A stretch of 64,000 nucleotides of DNA from positions 150,073,009 to 150,137,008 of the forward strand of contig NC_134834.1 of the NCBI RefSeq assembly GCF_004210375.1, read 5' to 3'. The first letter of the stretch is position 1. Each line of letters begins with the position of its first letter. The notes under the pieces were generated by a model that worked only from the letters and a program-made list of their open reading frames with translations, made no database searches and was not told where the DNA came from. Made by a program: the position numbers and the translations under genes. Origin of the DNA: Tachypleus tridentatus (Eukaryota > Arthropoda > Merostomata > Xiphosura > Limulidae). Positions 61,545 to 64,000 of this stretch are shown in pieces.

Positions 61545-63975
61545 CTATTGTGTTGGTTCCCTCTACAAACAACAACTCCTTTATTATGGTTCCTTCTACA
61601 AACTACTACTCCTTTATTGTGGTTCCTTCTACAAGCTACTACTCCTTTGTTGTGGTTCCTTCTACAAACTACTCCTCCTATGTTTTGGTTCCTCCTACAA
61701 TCTACTCCTCCTATATTTTGGTTCCTTCTACAAACTACTATTCCATTCTATTGGTTCCTTCTACAAACTACTACTCCTTTGTTGAGGTACCTTCTACAAA
61801 CTCCTCCTCCTATCTTTTGGTTCCGTATACCAACTACTACTCCTTTGTTGAAGTATCTTCTACAAACTCCTCCTCCTATCTTTTGGTTCCGGATACCAAC
61901 TACTACTCCAATGAATTGGTTCCTTCCACCAACTACTCATCCTTTTTTTTAATCCCTTCTACAAACTACTAATCCTTTGTTTTGGTCCCTTCCACAAATA
62001 ACTACTCTTTTGTTTTGGTTCCTTCCACAAACTACTATTCCAATGTTTTGGGTCCTTCTACAAACTACTGTTTAAATGTTTTAGTTCCTTCTACAAACTA
62101 CTACACCAATGTCTCGGTTCCTTCCACAAACTACTATTCCAATATTTTGGTTCCCTGCACAAACTACTACTCCATTGTTTTGGTTTCTTCTACAAACTAT
62201 TACTCCATTTTTGTGGTTCCTTCTACAAACTACTACTCCTATGTTTGGTCGCTTCTACAAACTACTACTCATATATTTTCGTTCCTTCTATAAACTACTA
62301 CTCTTATGTTTTGGTTCCTTCTACAAGCTACTACTCCTGTTTTGGTTCCCTCTACAAATTACTATTCCAATATTTTGGTTTCTTCTACAAACTATTACTC
62401 CATTTATGTGGTTCCTTCTACAAATTAATACTCCCATGTTTTGGTTCCATGTACAAACTACTACTCCTTTGTTTTGGTTCCTTCTACAAACTACTACTCT
62501 ATTGTTATGGTTCCTTCTACAAACTCCTCCTCCTACCATTTGGTTCCTTCCACAAACTACTACTCCTTTTTTTTTGGTTTTTTTCTACAAACTACTACTC
62601 CTTTGCTTTGGTCCCTTCTACAAACTCCTCCTCCTACCATTTGGTTCCGTATACAAACTACTACTCCTGTTTTGGTTCCTTGTCCAAACAACTATTCCAT
62701 TGTTTGGTTCCTTCCACCAACTACTACTCCTCTTTTTAAATCCCTTCTACAAACTACTAATCCTTTGTTTTCGCCCCTTCTACAAACTACTACTTCTTTA
62801 TTTTGTTTCCTTCTACAAACTACTACTCCAATGTATTGGTTCCTTCCACAAACAACTACTCCTTTATTTCGGTTCTTTCTTCAAATTACTAGTCCTTTGT
62901 TTTAGTTCCTTCTACAAACTACTACTCCAATGTTTTGGTTCCTTCCACAAACTCCTCCTTCTATGTTTTGCTTCCTTCCACAAACAACTACTCCTTTGTT
63001 TCGGATCTTTCTTCAAATTACTACTTCTTTGTTTTGGTCCCTTCTACAACTTACTACTCCTTTTTCTTGGTCCCTTCCACTAACTACTACTCCTATATTT
63101 TCGTTCCTTCTACAAACTACTATTCCAATGTTTTGGTCACGTCCACAAACTAGTACTCCTATGTTTTGGTTCCTTCTACAAAATACTACTTCTTTGTTTT
63201 GGTTACTTCTGCAAACTACTACTCCTTTGTTTTAGTCACTTCCAAAAACTACAACTCATTTGTTTTGGTTCCTTCCAGAAACTACTACTCCATTGTTGTT
63301 ATTCCTTCTACAAGCCAATACTCCTATGTTTCGTTCCTTCCACAAACACCTCCTCCTATATTATGGACCATTTAACAAACTACTGCTCCTATATTTTGGT
63401 TTCTTCCACAAGCTACTACTCCAATTTTTTGTTCATTGTACAAACTACTTCTCCAAATTTTTTGGTTTTTTCTACGATCTACTACTCCTATGTTTTGGTC
63501 TGTTGTACAAACTAGTTCTCCTTTGTTTTGGTTCCTTCCACAAACTACTATTCCAATGTTAAGGTTCCTTTCAGAAGCTACTACTCCAATGTTTGGTTCC
63601 TTTTACGAACTACTATTCCAATGTTTGGTTCCTTTTACAAACTACTATTCCAATGTTTTGGATCCTTCCACAAACTACCATTCCAATGTTTTGGTTTCTT
63701 CCACAAACTACTACTCCTTTGTTTTGGCTACTTCTTCAAATTACTACTCCTTTGTCTGGTTCTTTCAACAAACTACTACTCCTTTGTTTTGCGTCCTTCT
63801 AGAAACTACTATTCCAATGTTTTCTTCCTTCCACAAACTACTACTCCTTTTTTTGGTCCCTCCTACAAACAACTACTCCTTTGTTCCGGTTCCTTCGACA
63901 AACTACTCCTCCGTTGTTTTGGTTCCTTCCCGAAACTACTACTTCATTGTTGTTATTTTTTCTAGAAGCTAATTC
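61545..63975. repeat. 33-bp-period minisatellite running to the window end
   Basis: About 70 units of GGTTCCTTCTACAAACTACT followed by ACTCCTTTGTTTT, with substitutions and few indels. The 33-bp period keeps several frames open (WFLLQTTTPLF, VPSTNYYSFVL, FYKLLLLCFGS), giving long false ORFs. The array is in the SLC7A intron and may extend beyond the window. Confidence 0.95.
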
Positions 63976-64000
63976 TTCTATATATTCTTTCTATATTTCT

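Noticed and set aside
61548..63972. Overlapping plus-strand ORFs rich in TNYYS or LLQTTTP
   Set aside because: Products of the 33-bp minisatellite. No start context, domain or splice logic.

Overview
This window is animal nuclear DNA: AT-rich, with split genes, GT-AG introns, tRNA-derived SINEs, Tc1/mariner, hAT, Penelope-like and DIRS-like elements, and minisatellites. The style of the two SINE families and the Eph, SLC7A, P5B-ATPase and THAP genes suggest an arthropod. I think of a horseshoe crab because the SINE consensus resembles repeats I remember from that group. That is memory, not a search.

Layout. 8-1448 (+) is the 3' end of an Eph receptor tyrosine kinase gene (end of the kinase domain plus the SAM domain). 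About 1.45-8.3 kb is non-coding, with a minisatellite, a hairpin and a deleted mariner. 8.38-17.25 kb (-) holds the 5' half of a P5B-type ATPase gene (ATP13A family) in at least eight small exons. Its large introns contain a Penelope-like remnant (9.3-10.2 kb), a degenerate DIRS-like tyrosine-recombinase retroelement (13.1-14.8 kb) and a scrap of hAT transposase. One P5B exon has an in-frame TAA, and no exon downstream of the A-domain was found.

The main structure is a direct tandem duplication. Unit 1 (about 17,014-38,695) and unit 2 (about 38,696-58,961) are nearly identical and join at a 6-bp microhomology, AATTAT. The left breakpoint lies in a P5B-ATPase intron and the right one in an intron of an SLC7A (cationic amino-acid transporter) gene, both on the minus strand. 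Each unit carries, left to right: one P5B N-terminal exon, a large VNTR, a MITE, a 1,008-bp repeat, a second minisatellite, a hAT remnant, a tRNA SINE, a THAP-domain exon (+), a possible P2X7-like first exon (-), five minus-oriented SINEs, a mariner MITE and the last four SLC7A exons (-). The unit-2 SLC7A exons lie next to the upstream exon at 59.3 kb but carry frameshifts. The unit-1 exons are open but separated from it by 20 kb. Either this is a real recent segmental duplication or two haplotypes were assembled end to end.

59.7-61.3 kb is a near full-length, inactivated Tc1 element in an SLC7A intron. 61.5-64.0 kb is a 33-bp-period minisatellite that stays open in several frames and is not a gene. 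I found no clearly new biological system. The most useful observations are the intron-to-intron duplication with opposite gene damage in its two copies, and the retroelement fossils.
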